Shown piece by piece: positions 1 through 9,700 of a stretch of DNA of 64,000 bases. The translations under genes were made by a program, and so were the position numbers. This stretch comes from DASVNK01 sp964478815 (lineage in GTDB: Bacteria > Verrucomicrobiota > Verrucomicrobiia > Limisphaerales > SXQI01). The notes below the pieces were generated by a model, which saw only the letters and a list, made by a program, of their open reading frames with translations, ran no database searches and had not been told where the DNA came from. Position 1 is the stretch's first letter. Each line of letters opens with the position of its first letter. The stretch is taken from contig CAYZKY010000005.1 of assembly GCA_964478815.1 (NCBI GenBank), positions 1 to 64,000 on the forward strand, read 5' to 3'.

Positions 1-141
1 GCGCCCACCCCCACGAAACCCGCGTAAATAGGACTTCCTGCACGCAAAATGACCCGCCCTTCACCCGTTCCAACCCCCTCCCGTCACCCCGGAAGTCTAC
101 ATTTCCCGCATCCGGACAGAACCAACCTCCAACCCAGGCCG
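1..141. other. Non-coding stretch downstream of the operon
   Basis: This is the short end piece after the stop of the last gene (phosphopantetheinyl transferase, stop at 142-144). I see no convincing gene and no compact terminator hairpin with a T-run. The only inverted repeat I noticed is gacttcc (32-38) with ggaagtc (91-97); its arms are about 50 bases apart, too far for an intrinsic terminator. The operon's terminator probably lies before position 1 of this window. Confidence 0.5.
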
Positions 142-912
142 TCAGTCCCGGCGGCAGCCCTTCAAGCCTTCCGCCATCAGCGAGGGGTCAAAGCGGGTTT
201 CGGTATTCTTAGGCAGGAGGAGGGAGAGCGCATACCCTTCGATCAGCCAGGCCCGCGCCTTGTATTGCGGAAAGTTGGCCAGCAGCGCGCACCAGGCTCC
301 GCTGCTGTCCCGCTCCAAGGCCGTCACCTCCAGCAGTTTGAAGGGCGTCATCAACCCGCAGCGCAACACTTTCGAGAGCGATTCCTTGATCGTCCAGAGG
401 AGGTACCGCCGCACTTCCAGCGGCTCCGGCACGCAGCGCACCAGCGCCTCTTCGGCCGCTGTAACGCAAGAGGTCAAGGCATCCGCCTTGGTGGGATCGA
501 TGAATTCCAGATCGATCCCGATCGGGTGCCCGGCCTGGCAGGCCACCGCCACCGCCGCGCCGGCGGAATGGGCGATGGACAATTCGGCCGGCGCCAGGGG
601 GACCGGTTGGTCGAAGACGCCCTTGATGATTTCCAGCTCCGCCAGGTCCGCTCGCCCCACCGCCGCCCCGAGCGCCTGCTTCGCCGCGAACCGGCCCAGG
701 AGAAAACTCTCCCGGCGGCGGGGGAATTGCAGGTCCCCCAGATAAGCCAGCTCCGCCGGATTCAGAAAGGAAGGAGCAGCCTGTTCGATCGCCGCCCGTT
801 CGGTCCGAAACGCTGCCGCGAAGAAACCCGCCACGGTCCGTCCGGTTCTCGCCAGCCCCAGCGGCTGCAGCAGCGTGAACGGCGGGAGCTCACTTGGCTT
901 CGATTTCGACAT
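142..912 (-). CDS. 4'-phosphopantetheinyl transferase, Sfp/Gsp type
   Basis: This 256-residue cytoplasmic enzyme would transfer the phosphopantetheine arm from coenzyme A to the serine of ACP and PCP domains, a step the whole assembly line needs. The family signature is visible: LSIAHS at 111-116, the Mg-binding IGIDLE at 131-136 and WTIKESLSK at 173-181, which matches the W-x-x-K-E-(A/S)-x-x-K motif. A conserved R-x-x-F-L-L-G-R stretch lies near 67-74. The length is usual for the Sfp group and roughly twice that of AcpS. It is the last gene of the operon, and its ATG (910-912) overlaps the end of the ABC1-type gene by 23 bases, so the two are probably translationally coupled. Co-transcription with more than a dozen carrier domains makes them the obvious substrates. 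Activity towards the host fatty-acid ACP cannot be judged from sequence. Confidence 0.95.
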   Translation of the reverse strand: MSKSKPSELPPFTLLQPLGLARTGRTVAGFFAAAFRTERAAIEQAAPSFLNPAELAYLGDLQFPRRRESFLLGRFAAKQALGAAVGRADLAELEIIKGVFDQPVPLAPAELSIAHSAGAAVAVACQAGHPIGIDLEFIDPTKADALTSCVTAAEEALVRCVPEPLEVRRYLLWTIKESLSKVLRCGLMTPFKLLEVTALERDSSGAWCALLANFPQYKARAWLIEGYALSLLLPKNTETRFDPSLMAEGLKGCRRD

Positions 913-2752
913 CCTCCAGCTTCATCAGGAGTTTGCGCACCGTCAGCAGCGCGCTGCCGAACAACACGGCCAGGATCAGCTTGTTCGAGAACATCCAGGT
1001 GATGGCGCCCCAAAGCGAGGCCGGGGTCGACTCCGTGGTGAAGTGGACGTAGGCGACGCGCGCTCCGGAGACCCCCAGCGTGAACCCGGCCATGAACAAG
1101 AGCGACTTGATCATGACCGTCATCGCGTAGGCCACCTTGCCGATGGTGAAGGCGAAGTTGTAGCGCGGCTCGTCGAGGAACTGTTTCATCCGTTCGAACG
1201 CGTTCTCGAACATCTGGTTCACCTCCGCCTGGCGCGTGAAATCCGAATCGAGCGGGCCGCACGCCCGCGCCAGCATGCCGCGCACCATGCGGCGGCGGTT
1301 TTTGCGGTCCAACCGTTCGGCATATTTAATATACTCGGCCTGCGGATCGACGCCGACATCGAGCCGGAACACGATGGAATCGTAGAGAAAATTGGCGCGA
1401 AAGATGCGAACCGTGTCCAGCGTCATCGGCAGGTTGTACTTCTGGCTCACCACGATCACCTTCATCCACATGCCGCCGGAACACTTGTCGAACCAGGGGG
1501 CGTTCTTGCTTTTGTGAGCGATGAACCCCTCGCGGTAAATCCCGAGCAATTCCTGATAAAAACTGTCGACATCGAACCGCGGCAGCGGTTCGAGCATCGA
1601 GATGGTGGTCTGCACCATGCCGTTCAGGTCGTCCGTCACCATGAACCGGTTAAAGGAAGTGAGCTTGCGGCGGATGCGGCTGGAGACGGCGCCGCAGGAG
1701 CCGAAATCGATCATGACCAGCGTGTTGTCCGGTTTGACGATGATGTTCGAAGGATGGGGGTCGGCGTGGAAAAAGCGGCTTTCGAAAAGCTCCCACCAGA
1801 ATATGTGGAGCATGCGCTTGGCGATGAGCTGGGGATCGAACCCGCGGGCCATGAAATCGTTGAGCGCACTCCGGTCCTTCCGTTCGATCGCGTAGAGGAT
1901 CTCCCCGAGCAGCGCCCCCGCCACGAACTCGGTGACCAGGACATTGATGCTGGAAAACTCATGGTAAACCCGGGGCGCGGACACGTACTTGTGCTTCTTG
2001 GCGTCTCGCCGAAAGATATCGGTATACCGGCCCTCGAGCGTGAAATCGAGTTCCTCGGTCAGCATCCGGGTCAGCTCGAGTTGAAAATTCTGCGTCAGGC
2101 CGCTCCGCAGCACGCCGAATAATTCGGCCAAGCTGCAGAGCCAGCAGATGGCCGTCAGATCGGTGGCGAGCTGTTCGCCGATGCCGGGGCGCTTGACTTT
2201 GACGGCGACCAGATCGCCGGCGTGTAATTTCGCTTGGTACACGCAGGCCAGCGAGGCGGAACCGATCGGCTCGGGATCGAAAGTTTCGAAGACATCTTCG
2301 AGCGGACGGCCGATCGATCGTTCGACAATCTTGATCGCCTCGGCGACGGGAAAGGGCGGAACGCTGTCGAGCATCTTGCTCAGTTCGTCGCAGTATTCGT
2401 GAGAGAGAAGATCGGCCCGAACGGAGAGCTGCTGGCCCATTTTGACGGCGGTCGGGCCCATCGTTTCGAGCATGACCCGCAGGCGGACGGCCCTTTCGGC
2501 GGGGCCGTTGGCTCCTTTGAGTTTGGCCAGGAAGTTCCCCAGGTAATAACCGGCGAACCGCCAGACCCAGAGCAGAAGACGACCGGCCGCGCGCCATGCG
2601 GGGGCCTTGAGCTGGCGCCGGGGCGGCAGGGCCAAAACCGAGGCCGTGGGGGCGCCTTTATTGGACGCCTTGCGGCGCGGCAGCGCTGCCAGAACGGGGC
2701 GGCGCGCGGGCGGCGCAGGCGTTGGCGGAGCTGTGTTAACGGCGGTCTCCAT
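890..2752 (-). CDS. ABC1/UbiB (AarF) family atypical kinase-like protein, membrane-anchored
   Basis: This 620-residue protein belongs to the ABC1/UbiB/AarF group, kinase-fold ATPases best known for supporting ubiquinone and other isoprenoid-quinone biosynthesis at the membrane. The diagnostic KxGQ motif is present (VKMGQQ, about 103-108). So are a UbiB-type alanine/serine-rich loop (IGSASLA, 163-169), the ATP-binding lysine in VAVK (K185), the TEELDF segment (about 232-237), the catalytic loop HADPHPSN (329-336) and the metal-binding DFG (349-351). Two hydrophobic helices at the extreme C-terminus, the usual UbiB membrane hairpin, suggest membrane attachment. The first about 50 residues are proline/arginine-rich and not conserved. 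The gene lies ten bases after the hypothetical gene and overlaps the phosphopantetheinyl transferase gene. Its position in a PKS operon suggests help with a lipophilic product or a redox cofactor, but no direct evidence says which. Confidence 0.9.
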   Translation of the reverse strand: METAVNTAPPTPAPPARRPVLAALPRRKASNKGAPTASVLALPPRRQLKAPAWRAAGRLLLWVWRFAGYYLGNFLAKLKGANGPAERAVRLRVMLETMGPTAVKMGQQLSVRADLLSHEYCDELSKMLDSVPPFPVAEAIKIVERSIGRPLEDVFETFDPEPIGSASLACVYQAKLHAGDLVAVKVKRPGIGEQLATDLTAICWLCSLAELFGVLRSGLTQNFQLELTRMLTEELDFTLEGRYTDIFRRDAKKHKYVSAPRVYHEFSSINVLVTEFVAGALLGEILYAIERKDRSALNDFMARGFDPQLIAKRMLHIFWWELFESRFFHADPHPSNIIVKPDNTLVMIDFGSCGAVSSRIRRKLTSFNRFMVTDDLNGMVQTTISMLEPLPRFDVDSFYQELLGIYREGFIAHKSKNAPWFDKCSGGMWMKVIVVSQKYNLPMTLDTVRIFRANFLYDSIVFRLDVGVDPQAEYIKYAERLDRKNRRRMVRGMLARACGPLDSDFTRQAEVNQMFENAFERMKQFLDEPRYNFAFTIGKVAYAMTVMIKSLLFMAGFTLGVSGARVAYVHFTTESTPASLWGAITWMFSNKLILAVLFGSALLTVRKLLMKLEDVEIEAK

Positions 2753-2761
2753 GCGTGTCGG

Positions 2762-3736
2762 TTAACTCGCCGCGGGGGCGCCGCGGGGGGATTCGCCGAC
2801 AATCCGGCAGGAGAAATCGGCCGGAACGGCCGGTGAGGCCTGTCCCGAGGTGCGCTGGAGCCGGATTAAGTAGAACCCTTGGACGGGTGAAGCTGTTCCC
2901 GGGCCCTGCTGACCCGGCGACACCTGGTACCAGAGCACAGGGAGGCTGTGTCGCGAATAGATCGTGACGAACAGGTTCCAGGTTTCGAAATGGCTCGCAT
3001 TCATGCGGCAATCCACGCGCTGCCCCCGTTCGATGGTTCCGTAGCGGAATTCCGTCTCCGGATTTCCCACCGGAAGGAAGGTTCTTTCCACGCACGGGCG
3101 GGGCAACCGGCTCGAACGAAGCATCGGCCAGCAGTGATAAGCGAGGCAATAGTAAAATGGATTGGCGCGGCGGTGGAGGGTTTCGTAAAAGCGGTTGGCG
3201 TCGCGAGGGGCCGGGGCACCGTCGGTGAAGGACTGGCCGTCGATGCGGACGGCGGGAAAACGGGCATCGCCGTGGAGGCTGTAATAACGCGCCGCGAGCA
3301 GATACCGGCCCGGAGCGGGCACGCGGATGGATGGCCAACCGGCGGCCGAGGTGTCAAGCGAACTGACGCAAGCAAGGGTTCGGCGGTCGGGATGGCTATA
3401 GAGGACGAAGAACCAGGACGGACAGGCTGCGCGGGCGGTGTCGGCCTCGAACGTAATCTCGCGATCGATCTGGATCGGGCCGAGGGTGGCGATGGTGGCG
3501 TGCGGGTTCCAGCGGGGCGCGGTGGTCAGCAGCACAGGAAGCGCTCCGGGGCGGGCCAGGAATTTCGCATCGATCAATTGCCACCGGCGAGCTTGCGCGG
3601 GGTGGCGCGCCTGGTGGAGGCGCGAGAGGATTTGCAGGCCGGCCCGAGTGGCTCGGAACAGCACGTAACTGGCGATGGCCAGCGGCACTTCGCAGACACT
3701 CCCCCAATGAATTTTTCCCGGCGCGGGTTCGGTCAT
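2762..3736 (-). CDS. Conserved hypothetical protein, possibly DUF6208-like
   Basis: This 324-residue protein has no function I can assign. The ATG at 3734-3736 is chosen because it forms a four-base ATGA overlap with the stop of the upstream PKS gene; the frame stays open further upstream, but only inside that PKS gene. The protein starts with a hydrophobic segment (VPLAIASYVLF, about residues 15-25) that could be a membrane anchor. The body looks beta-rich, with repeated patterns such as PAPGRYLLAARYY and FLPVGNPETEFRYG. From memory these resemble a small family annotated DUF6208 in cyanobacteria; that family call is a recollection, not a search result. There are no catalytic motifs I recognise. 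Its place between the terminal synthase and the UbiB-like gene suggests a role late in the pathway, such as product handling at the membrane. That is inference only. Confidence 0.75.
   Translation of the reverse strand: MTEPAPGKIHWGSVCEVPLAIASYVLFRATRAGLQILSRLHQARHPAQARRWQLIDAKFLARPGALPVLLTTAPRWNPHATIATLGPIQIDREITFEADTARAACPSWFFVLYSHPDRRTLACVSSLDTSAAGWPSIRVPAPGRYLLAARYYSLHGDARFPAVRIDGQSFTDGAPAPRDANRFYETLHRRANPFYYCLAYHCWPMLRSSRLPRPCVERTFLPVGNPETEFRYGTIERGQRVDCRMNASHFETWNLFVTIYSRHSLPVLWYQVSPGQQGPGTASPVQGFYLIRLQRTSGQASPAVPADFSCRIVGESPRGAPAAS
3733..3736 (-). promoter_or_regulatory. ATGA stop/start overlap (translational coupling)
   Basis: On the minus strand the bases read ATGA: TGA ends the terminal PKS gene and ATG begins the hypothetical protein. 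The same arrangement recurs at five other junctions in this operon, which is why this ATG is preferred over in-frame codons further upstream. Confidence 0.85.
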
Positions 3737-6700
3737 GCGTGGGCTGGTGAACCGATGAGTTCCCGCCAGCGTTGGGCAAGCCGGACGATGGTGCTCTCGT
3801 GGTGCAGCAGTTCGGAATATCGGACGATCAGGGTCCAAGCCCCTCCGGGCAGGGCGCGGACAATGAAGTCGACGGCAAAGTCGCGCGGTTGATCCTGGGC
3901 GAGCGTGGGGCGGACCGCGACAGATAAAACTTCGCAGGACGGTCCATGGTCGAGGATCGGCCAAGGCTGATAGTTGAGCCGGATGCCCGTGAGGCCGCGT
4001 ACGGGAGGCAAACTGCCGCTCAGGACTAGCGGCAGGTAGGTGATGCCTGAGGCCGGGAGCCGGGCGAAGGTTTCGCGGAACTGCGCTACACCGGCTTCGG
4101 TGTCTGCCTTGAGGCGGATCGGGACATCAAGGGCGAAGCAACCGATCGGATCGTCAGCCGGCTTCGCCTGAAGGCGGCGGCCGTGGAAGCGATGAGCGAG
4201 AACGACGTCCGCGCTTCCAGTCCATTCGGCGACGGCTCGATAGAGCGCGGCAGCGCAGATCTCGAAGGAAGGCATCGCGCTGGGTTCCACGGGCACCCGA
4301 TACTCCTGCTCGGAACTGAAGCAGCCCACCGTACCAGGCAGATCGAGCGGCAGACCGGTGCGAGTGAATCCCTGGAGGTGGTCGCGCCAGAATTCGGTGT
4401 GGGCTGCGCCACTCCGATCAAGGAGGACTTCGATGGCATGCGCATAAGAATTCCAGCTTTCCTCGAATTTTGGACGGAATTGAGAGGATTCGTACTCGGC
4501 CAGGACTTCCTGCAGGAAGATGGAGGAGGAGCGTCCGTCACCGATGAGATGATGCCAGCAAAAGAGCCATTCGTGGATACTTGAGCCGCAGTCGACTACC
4601 GAGAGCTTGAGCAACGGAGCCTTTCGGAGATCGAGAGCACTACTGAGCCCGGCAAGATGTGCGGAGAGAGCGGCGTCTCGATCGGCGACGGCGAGGTTCG
4701 AGAAATCCTGCCAATCGATGGCGAACGAAGGGGCGGCGTCGAATTTTACGGCAGCCCAAGTCGACAGGCCGCTTCGTGTGAACCGGCCATGCAGGGAGGG
4801 ATGCCGGACTACGACAGCCTGAACGGCGGTTTCGAGGCGTGCGCGGTCGAGCGGCTGGTGAAACTGGAGCCGGAGCCGGTGTTCGAGATTCCAGATGGGT
4901 TGAGGCCCGGCATGAGCGAGGAATTCACGCTGAGCCGGAAGCAGCCGGCTCCCGGCCGAGTTATGTTGCGGCACATCATACCCGAGTGCGGCGGCAACCG
5001 CGGTGGTCTCGGGACTGAGTACTGGGATTTCGCTGAGCCGGGCGCGCCAGCCTTCGGACAACGCGGGATCAATCTCCTGATGCGATTGGAAATTTGGGTC
5101 GCCAATCGAGATCGAGACGGAGTGAAGGCCATCTGTCATGCGCTGGCCATCATAAGGCTTCAGCAGAGCCGCTTCGAAGGGCACGCCGAGAAACTCGCAG
5201 AGGCGCGTGGCGATGACTTGCGGTGCCGCGACCAAATCCTCGTAACGAACTTCGACCCAACGGTCCGGTGGAAGCGATTCGCGGAACGCCACGAGATTTC
5301 GATTGGTGCGGAGCCACACCTCTTCGGCGGCATTCCAGGGATCCGTGCCGGGGCGTTGGAGGAGTTTGTCGAAACGATTGCGGACGAACGACTCCATGAC
5401 GGCGAGCGGGTGCCGAACGAGCAGGATGTACTTTGCGTCCGGGAACCAGATGCGGCTGCGCTTGAGCGCATCAAGGTTCTCGCCGTAGGAGGGGCTTTTG
5501 TCGATAACGAGGCGCCCGCCCGCCAGTGAAGCGAGGCTGCGATACACTTCGGGCGTGGTTCGTCGTTCTTCGATCCATGAGTTCACGAGGCCGACGGCCT
5601 CGCCAGGGGGGCAACTCTTCAGCTCGACCAGGGCGCGCGGAAGACCTTCGCCGAGGAAGCTGGCGGGGCCGGCGAGAAGCGAGGCGCGAGCCGCCAGATC
5701 ATCGAACGGAAGCAAATGGAGTTCCGGAGGGCAAAAGAGCTTCGAGTGACCGGCCAACATGACTCGGAGCAAGGTCGAACCGGAGCGCGGTGCGGAGAGC
5801 AAGAAGACGGGTGCGACGGGCTGGGCAGGGGTGGCCGGAGGATCGGCGATCGGGCTCTCTGGAATCTGGGCGGCGAGATAGCGGACAAGGCCGCCGAAAG
5901 TCGGTTGAAGTTGCGCTTCATTGACATAGAGACGAACGCCATAAGTCTCCTGCAATTGCCGGATCAACTGCATGGCCATGATGGAGTCGAACCCAAGGCT
6001 AGTTAGTTCTGCCGATTCCTGGATGCGTGCCTCCGGAATGCGCACCAGTTTGGCGATGCTTTGACGGATGAAGCCAGCAACTTCAAGATTTGAACCCGGG
6101 CTTTTGAGGGACGGAACCGGCAACGGTGCGGATGCCGATGGCGGGGCCGGTTCCTCGCCAGGCAACGAAGGTGAGGAGACCTTGAGCGCATCTGGCTCGG
6201 CCAGCAGACCTTCTTGAACCGGTCGCGGTTGGGCATTGGCGGTGGTTCCACTGTCGGTGTGCCAGTAGCGGCGGCGTTCGAAAGGATAGCCCGGCAGCGG
6301 AACCGGGCGACGATCCGTATTTTCGTAGAGTTTCGACCAGGGGATATCGACGCCCCAGAGCCAGAGCGCGGCAAGCTTTTCGAGCTGGCCGCCGGTGGCG
6401 AGCGCGCGGAAGTAGTCGATGTCCTCCGGAGTCTGGCCAAATCGGGCCTGGTTGCGACTGGCCGTCCCGGTCAAGATTTGAGGAGACACCGTGCCGGTGC
6501 GGGCCAGATCGAGGCGTGCTCGAAGTTCGGCATGGTCGCGTGCGACAAACGCCAGCCGGTGTTCGAAATGATCGCGCCCGAACTGGAGGGTGGCCGCGAT
6601 ATCGCGAAGTTCGATGTGAGCCGATGCCGGGCTCGCGAGCCAATGATCCCATGCCTCCAGCAAGGCCGCGAGACGCTCTGGGGAACGGGCGGAGAAAAGC

Positions 6701-9700
6701 AGGATTTCGGGAGTGGCAGGCGGAACCGGGGTGCGGGGTTTGGCCTCGTACGATTCGAGAACGGCGTGCCCGTAGGTTCCGCCGAAGCCGAAAGAACTCA
6801 CACCCGCGCGCAGGACGCCGTCGGGCGCGTGGGTCCAGGGTTGCAGCGCGGAGTTGATATAGAGCGGCGAATTCTGGAGTTGAATCAATGGGTTCAGCGT
6901 TTTGAAATCGGGCAGGGCGGGAATCTGCCGATGCCGGAGCGAGAGAACGGTCTTGATGATGCCGACGATGCCGGCGGCTCCTTCCGCGTGACCGAGATGA
7001 GCCTTGGCCGAACCGATGGCACAAAATCCGGTCTTCGAGGTGTAGCGCTGGAAGGCGAGCTTCATGCCTTGAATCTCAACCGGATCGCCGAGCTTGGTGC
7101 CGGTGCCGTGCGCCTCGATGTAGCCGAGCGATTCGGGATGGATGCCGGCGTCCTCCCAGGCCCGGACGAGCACCTCGGCCTCCAGTTGAGGGCTGGGGGC
7201 GGTAAGGGTGTTCGCGTAGCCGCCGTGATTGACTGCCGTGCCCTTAATGACAGCCTGGATGGAGTCGCCGTCCGCGATAGCTTGATCGAGCGGCTTGAGG
7301 AGGACGCACGCAATAGCTTCGGCCGGAACGTAGCCGTCCGCGCGGGCATCGAAGGTGTGGCAGCGCCCGGTTGGCGAAAGAGCCCCGATGCTGCAGAAGT
7401 AGACGAGATGGAGCGGGCCGAGGGCGAGGTTGATACCCGCCGCAAAGGCCATGTCGCACTCGCCGTTGCGGAGAGCCTGGCAAGCGAGGTGGAGGGAAAC
7501 GATGGAGGAGGAGCAGGCGGTATCGACCAGCATGCTGGGGCCGCGGAGATTCCAGAAGTAGGAGGGACGATTGGCGAGCATGGAGGCGGCGTTGCCCGTG
7601 CCGTCGAAGGCTTCGATGGATTTGCCCATGCTCATCATTTGATCGCCATAATCGTGGAAGCACGACCCCACGAAGACGCCGGTGCGTGTGCCACGGATGC
7701 GCCCGGCCCAGCCGGCCGATTCGGCGGTGTGCTGCATCACTTCGAGGAGGATGCGCATCTGGGGATCCATCAGTTGCGCCTCGCGCTCGGCGACCTTGAA
7801 GAATCCGGCGTCGAAGCGGTCGACCTGGTCGAGGAAGCTTCCCCATTTGCAGTAAAGCTTATCGGGCACCTGGGGGTGAGGATCGAACCAGGGGCGGTAA
7901 TCGAAATGATCCTCCGGAACTTCGCGGATGAGATCGGCCCCGCTCGAGAGGTGGCGCCAGAGATCGTCAACGTTGTTGGCGCTGTCGAACCGGCCAGCCA
8001 TGCCGATGATGGCGATATCGCGCACGCGAGTCGAGCGAGTGGAACTGGCGCCATTTGTCGCGACTGGGGCGAGTCGGGTGGCGGCCGACGGCACTGGAAG
8101 CGGCGTTGCTTCCGGTGCCGGAGCAACTTCGGGTGAAGAGGCCGGGATCGCCGGGCCGGGTTCGGGCACGGGCTGGGTGTGCGATTTTCCGAAGAAGGCG
8201 GCGAATCGCTCGCCGTGTTCGCGGGTAAAATAGGCGGAGAGCTCGCGAATATTCTGATATTCGAAGAACAGCGTCGGGTAGAGTTCGATCTGCAACTCTT
8301 TCTCGACTTCCTGGGCCAGTTGGACAAGCGCAACGGAGTCGATTCCCAGGTCCATGAAGTTCGTTTCGAGCGCAATCTCGTGAACCGGGGCGTCCAAGTG
8401 CTTGGCGACACGTTCGGCGAGGAGTTGTTCGATGGCGGCTGAAAGATCGGTTGCCGTGAGCAAGGGGCGGGCCAATGGAGCGGCGGGACGAGGCGGCGTA
8501 ATGGGTGGGACAGCCTGAACGGCTGTTGCTAGGGGAGATGCGGGCGGATTGCTGGAACGCTGCGCAGAGGGTGAATCAACAACGGGATCAGCGTGGCCGG
8601 TGGTAGAGGGAGTTACAGGCTTGGGAGAGATCGAAGCGGGGGCTGCCGATGGCTGGTGAGCAGCATCGACCAGGCCGATGGACTCCGGCTTCGCTTCGAC
8701 CGCAAAGCGCCGACGATGAAACACCGGCGGGGGCAAGGAATGGCGTCGAACGGAATGCCTGGACGCCGCGGAATCGAAACCTTCGAAGACGATGTGACAA
8801 TTCGTGCCGCCGAAGCCGAAGGAGGAGGCAGCGGCGCGGCGGACACCGGCCCGCACGGGAAAAGGTTGCAGGGCGCGGACGGGATAGAACGGCGATTCCT
8901 CGAAATGGAAACGGGGATGCGGTTCAGCGCAATTCAGGGTCGGCGGAATCTCGCGATGCCGCAGGGCAAGAATGACCTTGAGCACGCTCGTGATGCCGGC
9001 CGCGCGAAGGCAATGGCCCAGATTCGACTTCACCGAGCCGACGCCGCAAAACTGCTTCTCGCTTGAAGATTGCCGGAATACCTCGGTGGCAGCCTTGATC
9101 TCGATGGGATCGCCCAGCAGGGTGCCGGTCCCATGGGCTTCGAGATAGGAAAGCGAGGCGGGACTGACTCCAGCATTCTGGTAAGCCATTTTCAGAACTT
9201 CGATCTGAGCATTCTGGTTGGGGGTCGTGATGCCCATGGTGTGCCCGTCGTTGTTGACGGCGGTGCTCAAGATGAGCGCGTCGATGCGATCGCCATCGCG
9301 GAGGGCTGCATCCAGCGGCTTCAGGAGCACGAGGCCGGCGCCCTCACCGAGAACAAAGCCACGGGAGTTGCGGTCGAACACGCGCGGAACGCCGTCGGGA
9401 GCAAGCACGCCGGCCTTGCTGAAGGCCACATGGCTCCAATGTTCTATGAGAAGATGCACGCCGCCGGCGACCGCCCATTCGGACTCGCCGGAACGGATGC
9501 TCTGACAGGCTGAATGAATGGCGACCATCGACGACGAGCAGGCGGTATCCATCGTCCACGCGGGGCCGTGGATATCGTAGAAGTCGGAAATCCGCGCAGC
9601 CATCATGTTTTGGGTGGTGTTGACCACGAGGTGCTGGAGTTCCTCCTCGGACAAACGGTCCCGGTTGCTCATGAGATAGGCGGACTCGCCGCCGCCGACG

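Noticed and set aside
32..97. Inverted repeat gacttcc/ggaagtc as an operon terminator
   Set aside because: The arms are seven bases with a loop of about 50 and no T-run, so it is not a credible intrinsic terminator.
49..1002. Plus-strand open frame of 317 codons
   Set aside because: It lies antisense to the phosphopantetheinyl transferase, whose motifs are intact, and its translation is Arg/Pro/Gln-rich without domains.
2762..3964. Longer version of the hypothetical protein starting at 3964
   Set aside because: The added 76 residues lie inside the condensation-domain coding region and are Arg/Pro-rich. The ATG at 3736 forms an ATGA overlap and the protein then starts with sensible sequence.
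3733..4930. Terminal thioesterase
   Set aside because: There is no GxSxG/alpha-beta hydrolase pattern; the region carries HHxxxDG and reads as a condensation domain.
6214..8136. Plus-strand open frame of 640 codons
   Set aside because: It is antisense to KS2 and ACP3 of the terminal synthase. Long antisense frames are expected in GC-rich coding DNA, and it shows no recognisable motif.
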